Below are positions 35,203 to 44,403 of a stretch of DNA of 64,000 nucleotides, in pieces. This DNA comes from Chloroflexota bacterium (lineage in GTDB: Bacteria; Chloroflexota; UBA11872), in NCBI GenBank assembly GCA_028874175.1, contig JAPPLN010000069.1, positions 64,606 through 128,605 on the forward strand, in the 5' to 3' direction. The notes beneath the pieces are model-generated. The model did no database searches and had not been told where the DNA came from. It saw nothing but the letters and a program-made list of their open reading frames with translations. The position numbers were made by a program, and so were the translations under genes. Every line of letters begins with the position of its first letter. Positions within the stretch are counted from its first letter, which is position 1.

Positions 35203-38011
35203 TTACGGAATCAGCATCGTGTCCAGCGAACCCTCGTAGACCTCATGCCTAAACGCACCGGTAGCTGTCACCTCGAATCGCAGCACGGGGATAAAGGCCG
35301 CTTCCCCCCAAGTTTGTTTGTTGATACGGACGGCCAGCACCCACGTACCAGGGGCTAGTTCTGGCTGTGGCTCTGAGAGGCGGGCATAGCCGCTCCCGTT
35401 CCATAAGGCCAACGTTCCCGTCCGCGGCTCCAACTCGTAGAGATAGAAATACTCATGCACCTTGGTTTCAGGCACCGGTTCAAGTTGGCCCATATACATC
35501 CGGGCGCCGGCGCGGATGTGGCCCCTGCCATCAAACTCGTAAGGAAAGGCCCACGGGGAGGCGTCGGCCGCGAAGATCAACCAGTCCTGGCCTCTCCACA
35601 GATCCGTCGCGCGATCGGTGAAACTGGCGGTGAAGTTGAGGCGTCCATGGACGATGCTGACGTCCGAAAGCATGACGCTGAAATGCTTGGGGGGCGGGTC
35701 CATGATGGGTGGGATAGCGTTGGCTGGTGCATAAACAGCGATTTCTTCGTTCCACCAAATGGGTCGCCGTGCATCGAAAGCAAACGCGGACGGCGCGAGG
35801 CGTGCTGACGTGACGACCAAGTCAGGCGTTACGCGGCCCAGCGGCTCTGTCCGAAAGTTTGGTCGCAGATGTGGAAGAAAGGTCCGAACGACTCCAAGAA
35901 GGTCGGCATGGGACAACACCGACGCCGCCCGCACCGAGCCTAGGTACTCGATGGACGGCGATAGATACACGCTGGCGGATGCTGGAACAGTTTGGCGAAG
36001 TGCTTCGAACGAAGCAGGCGTCGGCGCTACCTTGAGGTCAAGGAACGCTGGTCGTATACGGTAGAGGGCGTCGGCGCCGTCACGGATGAGCAGTTCGAAC
36101 AGTCGAGGATCATCCAGCCATTGCCCGGCGCGGTCGGGCAGTCGAGCAATCCAAGCGTCTGTGGCATGCAGGTATGCGTAGTCGAGACGGCGAACAGCCG
36201 CTGGCTCCAGGTAGCGAATAGCGTCCAGGTATTCGGGGCCTTCAACATAGTTGTAGTGCGGGAACTGGGTATAGCCCGACGCGTTGGGACGGCCTGTGGC
36301 GACCGTCATCACCGCGGGATGCGGCGAGAGAATTCGGGTGTCGACAGATGTATTCTCGCGGATATAGGTATCGATGGGCGCAGGAATACGCCGCCTGCTG
36401 GTGTGTCGCCCCATGATGGACAGGTCAAACTCTCGCTGACCCGGCTGAGCGTTGGCGAACTGGATCCCATGACCAAGCGCCAAGCCGAGGGTGCGCACGG
36501 GCGTCGTAACGGTCGGCCAGACAACAAGCCCGACAATGCATGTGGCGGCGGCGTAGCGCCAGCGGGGGCGCAGAACGCGCAGGCGGACACTCGCAGCGAC
36601 GAGCAGGGCTAGGAGCGCAAGATTGCGGGCGTGGCCGTCGAGACGAGTAATGTCCCTGGGGGCGTGCTCGTACTGCAACGTAAGCGCGGCGATCAGGAAC
36701 GGGATGCTACCCACAGCCAGTGCCAGACCGAGGCGGTCCCGCCACGCCAGCAATGCGGCGGTTGCGATGATCGGAACCGTACCTGAACCAAGAACGCCAA
36801 GGCCGCCGGCCAGTTTTGTGAATGTGCCTAGCAGCCGGTGACTATCGACGTCAGCGATCCAGCCGAGTGATAGCCCATCACCTGACGCTCCGGTTAGCAC
36901 CCCGGTGATGATCCCACCCCCCGCTATCAGCAGCAGCGCAGCGAGCGACGGTCCCAAGCCTGCGCGCAACGCTCCCTTAACGCGTGTGGAGTGCGTCCGC
37001 CAAATACGGACGAATCGCTCAGCCTCAAAGAGCGCCCAAAGCAGAAGTACGGTTAGGGCAACCGCTTCATCCACGAGCCCCAGAAAGCCAAGCAGAATAG
37101 CCAGAAGGACATGGCAGGTGACATCTCTGCGCTCGCGAGCTGTCGCGCGTTCCAGAATCGAAAATGCCACCGCATAGGCGAGGGCGAACAGCGGTTTCCA
37201 AATGTTCGGTGGCGACGCTTCATGCTCCCCCTGCCATTGAAGCGAAACCTCTGGCCAGTACAGACTAGCCAGTGAAGTGCGCAACCCAACCGCCGGCATG
37301 CCAGTCGGAACGGGAATCTGCAGGATGTCCGGCGGCGGAACAATGAAGCCTAAATGCGTCCAGGCGGCTGTAGTGAGTAGCAGCGGTGTCAGGATCAGCA
37401 GGCTGGTCCACCCGCCGCGTCGCAGTATGGCCATCGCGACGACCAGAGCAAAGCTTGTCCAGATGTAGGCACCCAACAACTCCGTCGTGAAAGAAAGATC
37501 CGGGCCGAACGGTGGAGCCAGCAGCCCGATCAGCATGTCCACGCCATAGTGGTGGCGCTGGCACCCCTGGGTGCCAGGAAAACACCGGCGGAAACCCGCC
37601 TGCACGGATGGAGGCGGCAAGGCCCAGATGGAGCGACGCATCCACGATCGACAGCAACTGACGGCCGGCCAAGAAAATCCAGAAGAGCGCCAGGGCCGCG
37701 ACGGCGAATCCAGCGACGGTGCGCCGCGGCAGCCGCAGCGTGGACGGTGCGCGCCGAGCCAGCCAGGCGGCCAGCGCCAGTGTGATGACCCAGGCCGCAG
37801 CCGCGCCGGTCATGCCAGGCAACAGGTACATCACGAAGTTGGCGGTCAGGCCCCAGAGCGCCAGACCGATCAAGAGCCCTTGCGCCAGCGCCATCCGGTC
37901 GTCGGTTTGGCGCAGCGCGACTCGGGCGACGACGAAGCCAATGGCGGCCAACACCAGCAACTCCAGTGCCAGCAGCAGCAGGCCGGGGACTACGGCCGGA
38001 TCAATCGTCAT
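35203..38011 (-). pseudogene. large multi-pass membrane protein, split by a frameshift near 37,550-37,575
   Basis: Two overlapping frames together encode one protein of about 930 residues. The first frame (from ATG at 38011) gives four membrane helices and runs sensibly to VFSWHPGVPAP, after which it becomes low-complexity. The second frame resumes with YGVDMLIGLLAPP and continues to the stop at 35203. About 12 hydrophobic segments fill the first half. The last 380 or so residues are a soluble extracytoplasmic region. The layout resembles membrane glycosyltransferase-type or other uncharacterised polytopic proteins, and I do not assign a reaction. A one-base change restores continuity, so it is either recent decay or a consensus error. 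Confidence 0.75.
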
Positions 38012-38069
38012 TCAGTGAGCCCGCGCAGCCAGACCATTCCCTGTCGGCTCATTGGGATGTGGACCAGGG

Positions 38070-39053
38070 CTAGGTCAGCTCGACGGCCTGGCCGGAATCG
38101 GTGGAGCAGGCGATGGCGTCGATGACGCGGATGACGGCGAGGTTGTTGCGGCCGGAGAGCTGGGTGTCGACGCCTTCGTTGATCTGGCGGGCGAACATGT
38201 CGGAAATCTGTTCCTCGGGGGACATGCCGCCGGGCGGCGGATCGGTCGGAATGGATTCGACCTCGGCACCGCGCTTCAGCAGCAGGGAGTCGTTGGTCCT
38301 GAGGCCGGAGGTGGCCAGGGCGGCCTCTTCGCATTCGACTGTGAAATGGAACTCGCTGTGGCGGGCCTGCGAGGTGCCGACGTAGGTGGCTGAGGTTCCA
38401 TCGTCGAACTCGATGATGGCGTGCACGAGGGACGAGGTAGGCCAGGTGCCCCAGGCGGGCTCGACGCTGATGCCGCGGACGCGAACAGGAGTGCGAGGGA
38501 TGGCGCTGAGCAGGGTGTCGAGTTGGTGAACGCCCTGCTGCCAGAGGTGCATGTGGGGTGAGTCGTGGTAGGGGCCGCCGCGTGCCTTGTGGTGGATCAT
38601 CACGGCGTAGCCAGGCGGGCCGTAGGTCTCGTCGATCAGGTGGCGGCGGATGGTGGGGTAGACGGGGTTGAGCCGGTCGTTTTGGGTCACTAACAGTTGC
38701 AGGCCGGCGGCCTCGGCGGTGGCGACGGCGCGTTCAGCGTCCTCAAGGCTGACGGTAAAGGGTTTTTCGACCATGACATGCTTGCCGGCGGCCAGCGCTT
38801 CGTCGATGAATTGGGCGTGGAGCATGACGGGGGTGACGACGATCACGGCGTCGCAGTCGTGCTTGTGGAGAGCTTCGGTCAGGGAGGTGTGGGCGGCGTC
38901 GGATCCGAGGTCGGCGAGGTCGAGGCCCTGGGCCATGAAGTCCTCGTTGACGTCGACGAGGGCCACGGGTTCGAAGTCCTCGGACTGGGTCATGACGCCG
39001 AGGTGGGAGCGGGCGCGGTTCCAAGCGCCGACATGGATGGTGCGGATGGCCAT
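38070..39053 (-). CDS. Gfo/Idh/MocA family oxidoreductase
   Basis: With the ATG at 39053 the protein has 327 residues. The N-terminal Rossmann domain has an atypical glycine motif (VGAWNRARSHLG in place of GxGxxG). EKP is present at E96-K97-P98, and the C-terminal domain contains an HMHLWQQGVHQLDTLL helix with His residues positioned as in the family. Such enzymes oxidise or reduce sugars or inositols with NAD(P). An upstream extension to 39200 lacks conservation. It lies in the same direction as a second family member, 200 bases away. Confidence 0.9.
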   Translation of the reverse strand: MAIRTIHVGAWNRARSHLGVMTQSEDFEPVALVDVNEDFMAQGLDLADLGSDAAHTSLTEALHKHDCDAVIVVTPVMLHAQFIDEALAAGKHVMVEKPFTVSLEDAERAVATAEAAGLQLLVTQNDRLNPVYPTIRRHLIDETYGPPGYAVMIHHKARGGPYHDSPHMHLWQQGVHQLDTLLSAIPRTPVRVRGISVEPAWGTWPTSSLVHAIIEFDDGTSATYVGTSQARHSEFHFTVECEEAALATSGLRTNDSLLLKRGAEVESIPTDPPPGGMSPEEQISDMFARQINEGVDTQLSGRNNLAVIRVIDAIACSTDSGQAVELT

Positions 39054-39253
39054 GGGTCTCGTCCCTGACGGGCGTGCGCCGACATTATCAGCGGGACAAT
39101 TGTCGGTGACCACTGGCTTGCGAGCGCAAGGTTGGCGCGGGCTCTTGGAGGTACGCGCTCGCCGCCGGTGTTGCATGATACAGAGATGGCTGAGAGGCAC
39201 CTCGTAGCTAGGCGGCCCCTCGGCTGAAGCGTGGATTGGGCGTGGAGGTCGGG

Positions 39254-40282
39254 TTACAGCGTGACGCGGCTGCCCGACTCGGCCGAGGCGTAGGCGGCGT
39301 GCACGACCCGTAGCACCTTTACGCCGTCCTCGGCCGTGATCGGTGGGTCGACCTCGCCAAGGCAGGCTTGCAGCGTGCGCTCCACCCAGCCCAGGTAACC
39401 GCTGCCCCGACCGTCGTACTCGAAGCGCCGGTCGTTACATCCAACCATCGCGGTCGAAATCGAACGCCATTCCAGCGCATCCGCTTCACCCTCGTGCGCG
39501 CGCACCCAGCCCTCCGAGCCATAGACGGTGAACCCGCTATGCCCCTTCTGGTCCATCAGGTAGCCGCTGAACAGCACGCCCAGTGCGCCGCCGGCGAACT
39601 TGAAGGTCACGATGCCCAGGTCTTCCACGTCGATCGGCGCGCCGCCCGCCACTGCCGTCATGGCCGACACTTCGGTGATGTCCTTGCCCACCAGGTAGCT
39701 CAGCATGTCCAGGCGGTGGATGCCCAGCCAGCTCAGGTGCCCGCCGCCCGCCAGGCTCTTCTGAAACGTCCAGTCCGGGTCGTCCAACCGCCGCTGGATG
39801 CGGGTCTGGTCGTCAACCTGCACCGCCCGCACCGCGTACAGGTTGCCGATGCCATCGCTCTGGATGATGCGGCGCGCGTCCGCAACGCTGGGACTATTGC
39901 GGTTCGCCAGCGCCAGCATCAGGTACGCGCCGTTCGCGTCGGCCAAGCTCGCCAGTTCCTCGAACTGTCCGACGTTGACACAGGCGGGCTTTTCGGCCAT
40001 CACGTGCACGCCGGCTTCCAGCAGCGGCCGGATCACGTCGGGGGCGTGCGCCGCGATCATGGTCACGATGGCCATGTCCGGCTTCCCGGCCGCCAGCAGC
40101 GAGTCCACCGACGTGTGCGTGCCGCGCGCCTTGGCGCCAACGGTCGCGACGGAATCGGCAAACGTCGCCCCGCCCGGATCCATCAGCTCCGCCTGCTCAA
40201 TGACGTCGAGATCGCGAATCGCGTCGCGGTACGGCTGCTGGTGGGCGGCGCCTTCCTCGGTAATCAGTGCGACCTTGGCCAT
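39254..40282 (-). CDS. Gfo/Idh/MocA family oxidoreductase
   Basis: The 342-residue protein has the Gfo/Idh/MocA layout with E97-K98-P99 and the C-terminal GGGHLSWLGIHRLDMLSYLVG helix, where the histidine takes the usual catalytic position. Its N-terminal strand (MAKVALITEEGA) lacks a textbook GxGxxG. It is only distantly similar to the neighbouring family member, so the pair is unlikely to be a recent duplication. Several minus-strand metabolic genes follow the same direction. The substrate is unknown. Confidence 0.9.
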   Translation of the reverse strand: MAKVALITEEGAAHQQPYRDAIRDLDVIEQAELMDPGGATFADSVATVGAKARGTHTSVDSLLAAGKPDMAIVTMIAAHAPDVIRPLLEAGVHVMAEKPACVNVGQFEELASLADANGAYLMLALANRNSPSVADARRIIQSDGIGNLYAVRAVQVDDQTRIQRRLDDPDWTFQKSLAGGGHLSWLGIHRLDMLSYLVGKDITEVSAMTAVAGGAPIDVEDLGIVTFKFAGGALGVLFSGYLMDQKGHSGFTVYGSEGWVRAHEGEADALEWRSISTAMVGCNDRRFEYDGRGSGYLGWVERTLQACLGEVDPPITAEDGVKVLRVVHAAYASAESGSRVTL

Positions 40283-40371
40283 GTCCTAATCTCCTGCGCG
40301 GCTGGCGGTGCGCGCATGGTAGTCGAGACGGGTTGGCGCGGGCGCTCCGCGGTCAGTCCAGGGCCCTGCTT

Positions 40372-40752
40372 CTAGCCGACCGTCCCGTCCTTGCGGCGGT
40401 GGAGAAGGATCAGGTTGCCGTCGGGGTCCGATATCCCCGCCGCGTAGCACGACGGCTGTTCGCCAGGTTCGAGGGCGATAGCCACGCCCTGTTGGCGCAA
40501 TTCGTCGACGGCTCGCCCTACGTCGTCGACCGCGATTGCGATGGCTCCGCTCTGGACGGCAGCATCCGCTTTCCCGCCTTCCGGATCGAGGCGCAGCGCG
40601 AGGACCGTTGGGGTGTCGCCGACCGCGAACTCGACCCAGCCGGGTCCTTCCCACGATGTGAGCGTCAAGCCCAACGCGTGCTCGTAGAAGTTCGCGCTCT
40701 TGTCAATGTCGCTAACGCTGTAGACGAAGAAGTCAATACCCCGTGGCTTCAC
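40372..40752 (-). CDS. VOC/glyoxalase superfamily protein
   Basis: The GTG at 40752 follows a GGGAGAGG ribosome-binding tract and gives 126 residues with the VOC fold: IDFFVYSVSDIDKSANFYEHALGL at the start, a central GWVEFAVGD strand and a C-terminal ISDPDGNLILLHRR strand. The glutamate ligand of the last strand, usual in glyoxalase I, is replaced by Leu-Leu-His, so a different chemistry or simple binding is likely. It lies 89 bases from the upstream oxidoreductase gene. Confidence 0.82.
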   Translation of the reverse strand: MKPRGIDFFVYSVSDIDKSANFYEHALGLTLTSWEGPGWVEFAVGDTPTVLALRLDPEGGKADAAVQSGAIAIAVDDVGRAVDELRQQGVAIALEPGEQPSCYAAGISDPDGNLILLHRRKDGTVG

Positions 40753-40895
40753 CAGGTCCTCTCCCTTATGGATGCTGAGATCGATGCGCCTCGCTTGCCG
40801 CCGGCGCCGCCCATACATTTGCCACGTTTCAGGTGGACTGCCGATAGCGAACGACCGGTCCCCGTAGGCCTCCTTGGGTCTTCGATGCTCGGCGT

Positions 40896-41636
40896 CTACG
40901 CGAGCGAGCTTGCGCCTCCCACGCGGTAGCGCAGAAATACCTCGTCCCCGTGCGTGATGGTGCTGACCAACTCCAACTGTTGCAGTTGATCGTGCGGCAG
41001 CGCCGCAGGACCTTCGACCGCCGTTCGCGGTCGCGGCTCACCAATGATCGACGGCGTGACCGTGATGAAGAACTCGTCCACCAGCCCGGCGGCCAGCATG
41101 TGGAAATTCAGGATCGCGCCGCCCTCGCAGACCAGCCGCCGCACGTCGCGCTCCGCCGCCAGGTAGCGCATCAGGCTCTCAAGGTCGACAAGCTCGTCCC
41201 CGATCCTGACGATCTCCGCCACTTCCGACAGACCTTCCGTGACCTTCGCCGCCTCCGGTACGACTACCAGCGGCGCAATCGGATAGCTGCGGCGCTGAAA
41301 GACGCGGTCACTTGGATCGATTCGCCCCGAGTTCGACACCACAATGAACAGCGGCGGCTCGTAAAGTCCCCTTTGGCGCCGCTCGCACTGGAGTTCCGCG
41401 CTCCACATGTAGCGGTCGATCCGCATCCCCAGCGTGCGCGTCCCGTGCAGCACCGCGTCGAAGTGGATCCGAAACCGTCGAAACGTTCGCTGATCCGCCT
41501 CCTGGCTGATGGGCCAATAGTCGTCGGTCGGGCCCTTGATGGCTCCGTCGACCGTCATCACCATCTGGATCGCGGTATAGGGGCGCCATGTTCCGCCGGA
41601 AAGCTCCAGGTCGTCGTAGACGCCGCCCTTGCTCAC
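40896..41636 (-). CDS. RibD C-terminal-type reductase
   Basis: The 246-residue protein matches the reductase domain of RibD (dihydrofolate-reductase-like fold). The N-terminal strand PYTAIQMVMTVDGAI, the middle HGTRTLGM and the C-terminal EGGAILNFHMLAAGLVDEFFITVTPSIIG are characteristic. RibD's deaminase domain is absent, so it is a stand-alone NADPH-dependent reductase for a pyrimidine or pterin-like substrate, or an unrelated ketone. It sits just after the response-regulator gene, 33 bases away, but the functional link is unclear. Confidence 0.85.
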   Translation of the reverse strand: MSKGGVYDDLELSGGTWRPYTAIQMVMTVDGAIKGPTDDYWPISQEADQRTFRRFRIHFDAVLHGTRTLGMRIDRYMWSAELQCERRQRGLYEPPLFIVVSNSGRIDPSDRVFQRRSYPIAPLVVVPEAAKVTEGLSEVAEIVRIGDELVDLESLMRYLAAERDVRRLVCEGGAILNFHMLAAGLVDEFFITVTPSIIGEPRPRTAVEGPAALPHDQLQQLELVSTITHGDEVFLRYRVGGASSLA

Positions 41637-41669
41637 AGCGCCCGGCGCTCGATTGCCCGCCGAGTCACG

Positions 41670-42113
41670 CTACTCGGGTGGCAGCTTGACGATGTTGAGC
41701 CAGAAGTCCTGGATGGACGACACCACGTGCATGAACTGCTCCAGGTCCACCGGCTTGGTCACGTAGGCATTCGCATAAAGGTCATACGTGCGCAGGATGT
41801 CCTGCTCGGCCTCCGAACTGGTCAACACCACCACCGGAATCCGGTGCAGGTCGGGGTCGCACTTCAGATCCTGCAACACCTCGCGCCCGTCTTTCCGGGG
41901 CAGGTTCAGGTCCAGCAGGATTAGATCGGGTCGCGGCTGATCGGCGTATTCACCCTGCCGCCGCACGTAGGCAATCGCCTGTTCCCCGTCGTTGACCACG
42001 TTCAACGTGTTGCGGATTCTGGCCTCGCGCACCGCTTCCTGCGTCAGGCGAACGTCGCCGGGGTTGTCTTCGACCAGCAGGATCTCTATTGGGGCGCCGC
42101 TGGCCTGGGCCAT
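41670..42113 (-). CDS. single-domain response regulator, Rcp1-like
   Basis: The 147-residue receiver domain has the acidic pocket EDNPGD, phospho-acceptor D68 in [13 protein letters not shown] and the late lysine in YVTKPVD. The long [11 protein letters not shown] insertion before the acceptor and the extended C-terminus match the Rcp1 group, which pairs with GAF- or phytochrome-containing kinases. The next gene upstream on the same strand is such a kinase (70-base gap), making them an obvious pair. Confidence 0.93.
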   Translation of the reverse strand: MAQASGAPIEILLVEDNPGDVRLTQEAVREARIRNTLNVVNDGEQAIAYVRRQGEYADQPRPDLILLDLNLPRKDGREVLQDLKCDPDLHRIPVVVLTSSEAEQDILRTYDLYANAYVTKPVDLEQFMHVVSSIQDFWLNIVKLPPE

Positions 42114-42183
42114 GGCTGGCCTCCTTTCGCTTGGAAGATTATCTCGGTGTCAGGCGCCTGCGCCTATCGGCGGAACGCGCGAC

Positions 42184-43467
42184 TCAGCTGCCGACGCTCA
42201 CCACCTCAACGGCCTTCAGGGTAAACCGAAACGTCGTGCCCTGGCCCTTGGCCGACTCGGGCTGGATTGTGCCCCCGTGGCGTTCCACGATCTTGCGGCA
42301 GACGGACAGCCCGATTCCCGTGCCCTCATACACGTCTCGCGTGTGCAGGCGCTGAAACACCTGGAATATCCGGTCGAAGTGCGCGGGATCGATGCCGATG
42401 CCGTTATCGGCAACCGTAAACTCCCACATCGAACCCGACCGAATCGCCGTCACGGCCACCCGCGGCTTCCCGCTCGTATTGAACTTGACCGCGTTGCTGA
42501 CCAGGTTCTGAAACAGCTGCGTCAGTTGCATCCGGTCGCCCTGGACCGCCGGCAGTGGCTCGTGCGAGACCTCCGCGCCGGCGTCGGCAATCGCCTGCTC
42601 CAGGTTTATCAGAGCGTCGCTCAGTGCAGCTTGGCTCTCGGTGGGTTCAAGATCGCGCCCGCGGGTGCCGACGCGCGAGAGATCCAGCAGTCCGTTCAGG
42701 AGCGCCTGCATGCGTCGCGCCCCGTCCACCGCGAACTCGATGAAGTCGTCGGCGTCAGAGTCCAGCCGGCCCCGGTAGCGCCGCTCCAGCAGCCCCACGT
42801 AGCTGGCCACCATGCGCAGCGGCTCCTGCAGGTCGTGGGAAGCCACGTAGGCAAACTGCTCGAGTTCCTCGTTCGATCGCGCCAGTTCGGCCTGCGTGGC
42901 CAGCAGCGACTCGATCGACTGGGCGTTCGCAACGGCCCCCGCAATCTGCGCGGCAATCAGCACTGCCAGTTCCTCATCGCGAGCGTCGTAGGCGTTCGGC
43001 GTCCGCGACATGAACCGCATGACCGCAACCACCGTCTGTTCCAGGATCACCGGAACGTCCATCCAGGTCCGCAGGCCGGCCGCGATGCCGTCCTGCAGGC
43101 GCGGCGACTGCGCCAGGACGGCGGCGACGTTGCTCTCATCCACGATCTGTGGCTGCTGGCTCCGCACCACCGTCTCGATCACCTGCCCGTCCAGTGGCCG
43201 CCAGGCGTCTAGGGTGGCCAGCGGCACGTCAATCCCGGCGTAGTAGCGAGCCTTGGACTGCCAGGCGTCGCTATCGACCACCACGATCGACAGCCGGTCC
43301 GCCGGGATGACTGACGTCACGGCCTCGGTAAAGCGGTCGTAGACCTCGTCGATGTTCTCCGAGGACGTCATGATCCGCCCGAGTTGAGCCAGCAGCGGCG
43401 CGAACTCGATCTCGATCGGCGTCGAATCGCGTTCGGCCTCGTTGCGTGGCCTGTCCGGTTCAGTCAC
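42184..43467 (-). CDS. GAF-domain sensor histidine kinase
   Basis: Taking the GTG at 43467 the kinase has 427 residues. A GAF sensor domain spans about residues 25-185, followed by a helical linker, the dimerisation/phosphoacceptor box ASHDLQEPLRM (H211), the N box QLFQNLVSNAVKFN and G boxes DNGIGID and GTGIGLS. It has no membrane segment, so it should be cytoplasmic and sense a soluble ligand or light-absorbing cofactor. No chromophore cysteine is obvious. It is divergent from another response-regulator gene and is followed by an Rcp1-like regulator. The longer frame to 43632 would cover that neighbour's start. Confidence 0.92.
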   Translation of the reverse strand: MTEPDRPRNEAERDSTPIEIEFAPLLAQLGRIMTSSENIDEVYDRFTEAVTSVIPADRLSIVVVDSDAWQSKARYYAGIDVPLATLDAWRPLDGQVIETVVRSQQPQIVDESNVAAVLAQSPRLQDGIAAGLRTWMDVPVILEQTVVAVMRFMSRTPNAYDARDEELAVLIAAQIAGAVANAQSIESLLATQAELARSNEELEQFAYVASHDLQEPLRMVASYVGLLERRYRGRLDSDADDFIEFAVDGARRMQALLNGLLDLSRVGTRGRDLEPTESQAALSDALINLEQAIADAGAEVSHEPLPAVQGDRMQLTQLFQNLVSNAVKFNTSGKPRVAVTAIRSGSMWEFTVADNGIGIDPAHFDRIFQVFQRLHTRDVYEGTGIGLSVCRKIVERHGGTIQPESAKGQGTTFRFTLKAVEVVSVGS

Positions 43468-43622
43468 GGTTTGCCGTCCACGCGTTCTCGATCCTGTGCC
43501 CTGTTTTGATGCCCACGGTCTCCGCCGGCACGAATGCAGCGCCGCAATTGTTACAGTTTGGGCACACTTCGAATGTGAACGATCGACGCCGCGACGAAGC
43601 GGCGCCCGCTGGGAGGGGAACA

Positions 43623-44381
43623 ATGGCCGCACAGACGCTCCGCATCCTGGTCATCGAGGACAACCCCGGCGACGTTCGGTTGCTGGAAGAAATGCTCGTC
43701 CCGACCAGCGACGTGCAGTACGAAGTTCAGAGCTTCGGCAATCTGGCTGACGGGCTTGCGGCTGTCAGCGACTTCGATCCCGCCGTCATTCTGTTGGATC
43801 TCGGCCTCGGCGAAACCCAGGGCCTGGAGACTTTTACATCCGCGCAGGAAGGCGCCGGGGACGTTCCAATCGTCATCCTGTCGGGACTCGGCGATGAAAT
43901 GGTGGCAACCGCGGCGGTCGGCCAGGGCGCCCAGGACTACCTGGTCAAGGGCGAGTTCGAGGAACAACGGCTGCGCCGCACCATCCGCTATTCCATCGAG
44001 CGCCAGCGCCGCGCCGCCACCGCCGAGGAACGCATCCGCACCCTGGCCGCGGAGGAGCCGGGATTCGCCGACATCGTCATGAACCAGCCCGACGGCGTGA
44101 TCGTGGCCGATTCCACTCGCAAGGTGCTCTTCGCCAACCCCGCCGCCGCCGAGTTGTTCACCATCCCGGTTGACGACCTCGTCGGCAGCGAGCTGGAGTT
44201 CAACGTGCGCCCCGGCGCCTCGCAGATGGTGCAGATTCGCGAGGACCCGCGGAACCCCAAGTACCTGGAAGCCCACAGCGCCCAGGCCGTCTGGTCCGGG
44301 AGCGATGTGCACGTCCTGACCTTCCGCGAAGGCGAACACGTCGGCTTCTTCCGCCGCATCCTCCGCAACATCGGGTTCTAG
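43623..44381 (+). CDS. response regulator with PAS-like output domain
   Basis: The ATG is preceded by GGGAGGGG. The 252-residue product has a receiver domain (residues 1-125) with phospho-acceptor D59 in VILLDLGLGE and the late lysine in DYLVKGEFEE, joined by a helix to a PAS-like domain (about 150-235) that includes PDGVIVADSTRKVLFANPAAAELF. No DNA-binding or enzymatic domain is present, so it probably relays signals by protein contact. It faces the histidine kinase gene across a 155-base divergent region and may be one of that kinase's partners. Confidence 0.9.
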   Translation: MAAQTLRILVIEDNPGDVRLLEEMLVPTSDVQYEVQSFGNLADGLAAVSDFDPAVILLDLGLGETQGLETFTSAQEGAGDVPIVILSGLGDEMVATAAVGQGAQDYLVKGEFEEQRLRRTIRYSIERQRRAATAEERIRTLAAEEPGFADIVMNQPDGVIVADSTRKVLFANPAAAELFTIPVDDLVGSELEFNVRPGASQMVQIREDPRNPKYLEAHSAQAVWSGSDVHVLTFREGEHVGFFRRILRNIGF

Positions 44382-44403
44382 ACACCGGTCGATCCGGCGT
44401 CGC

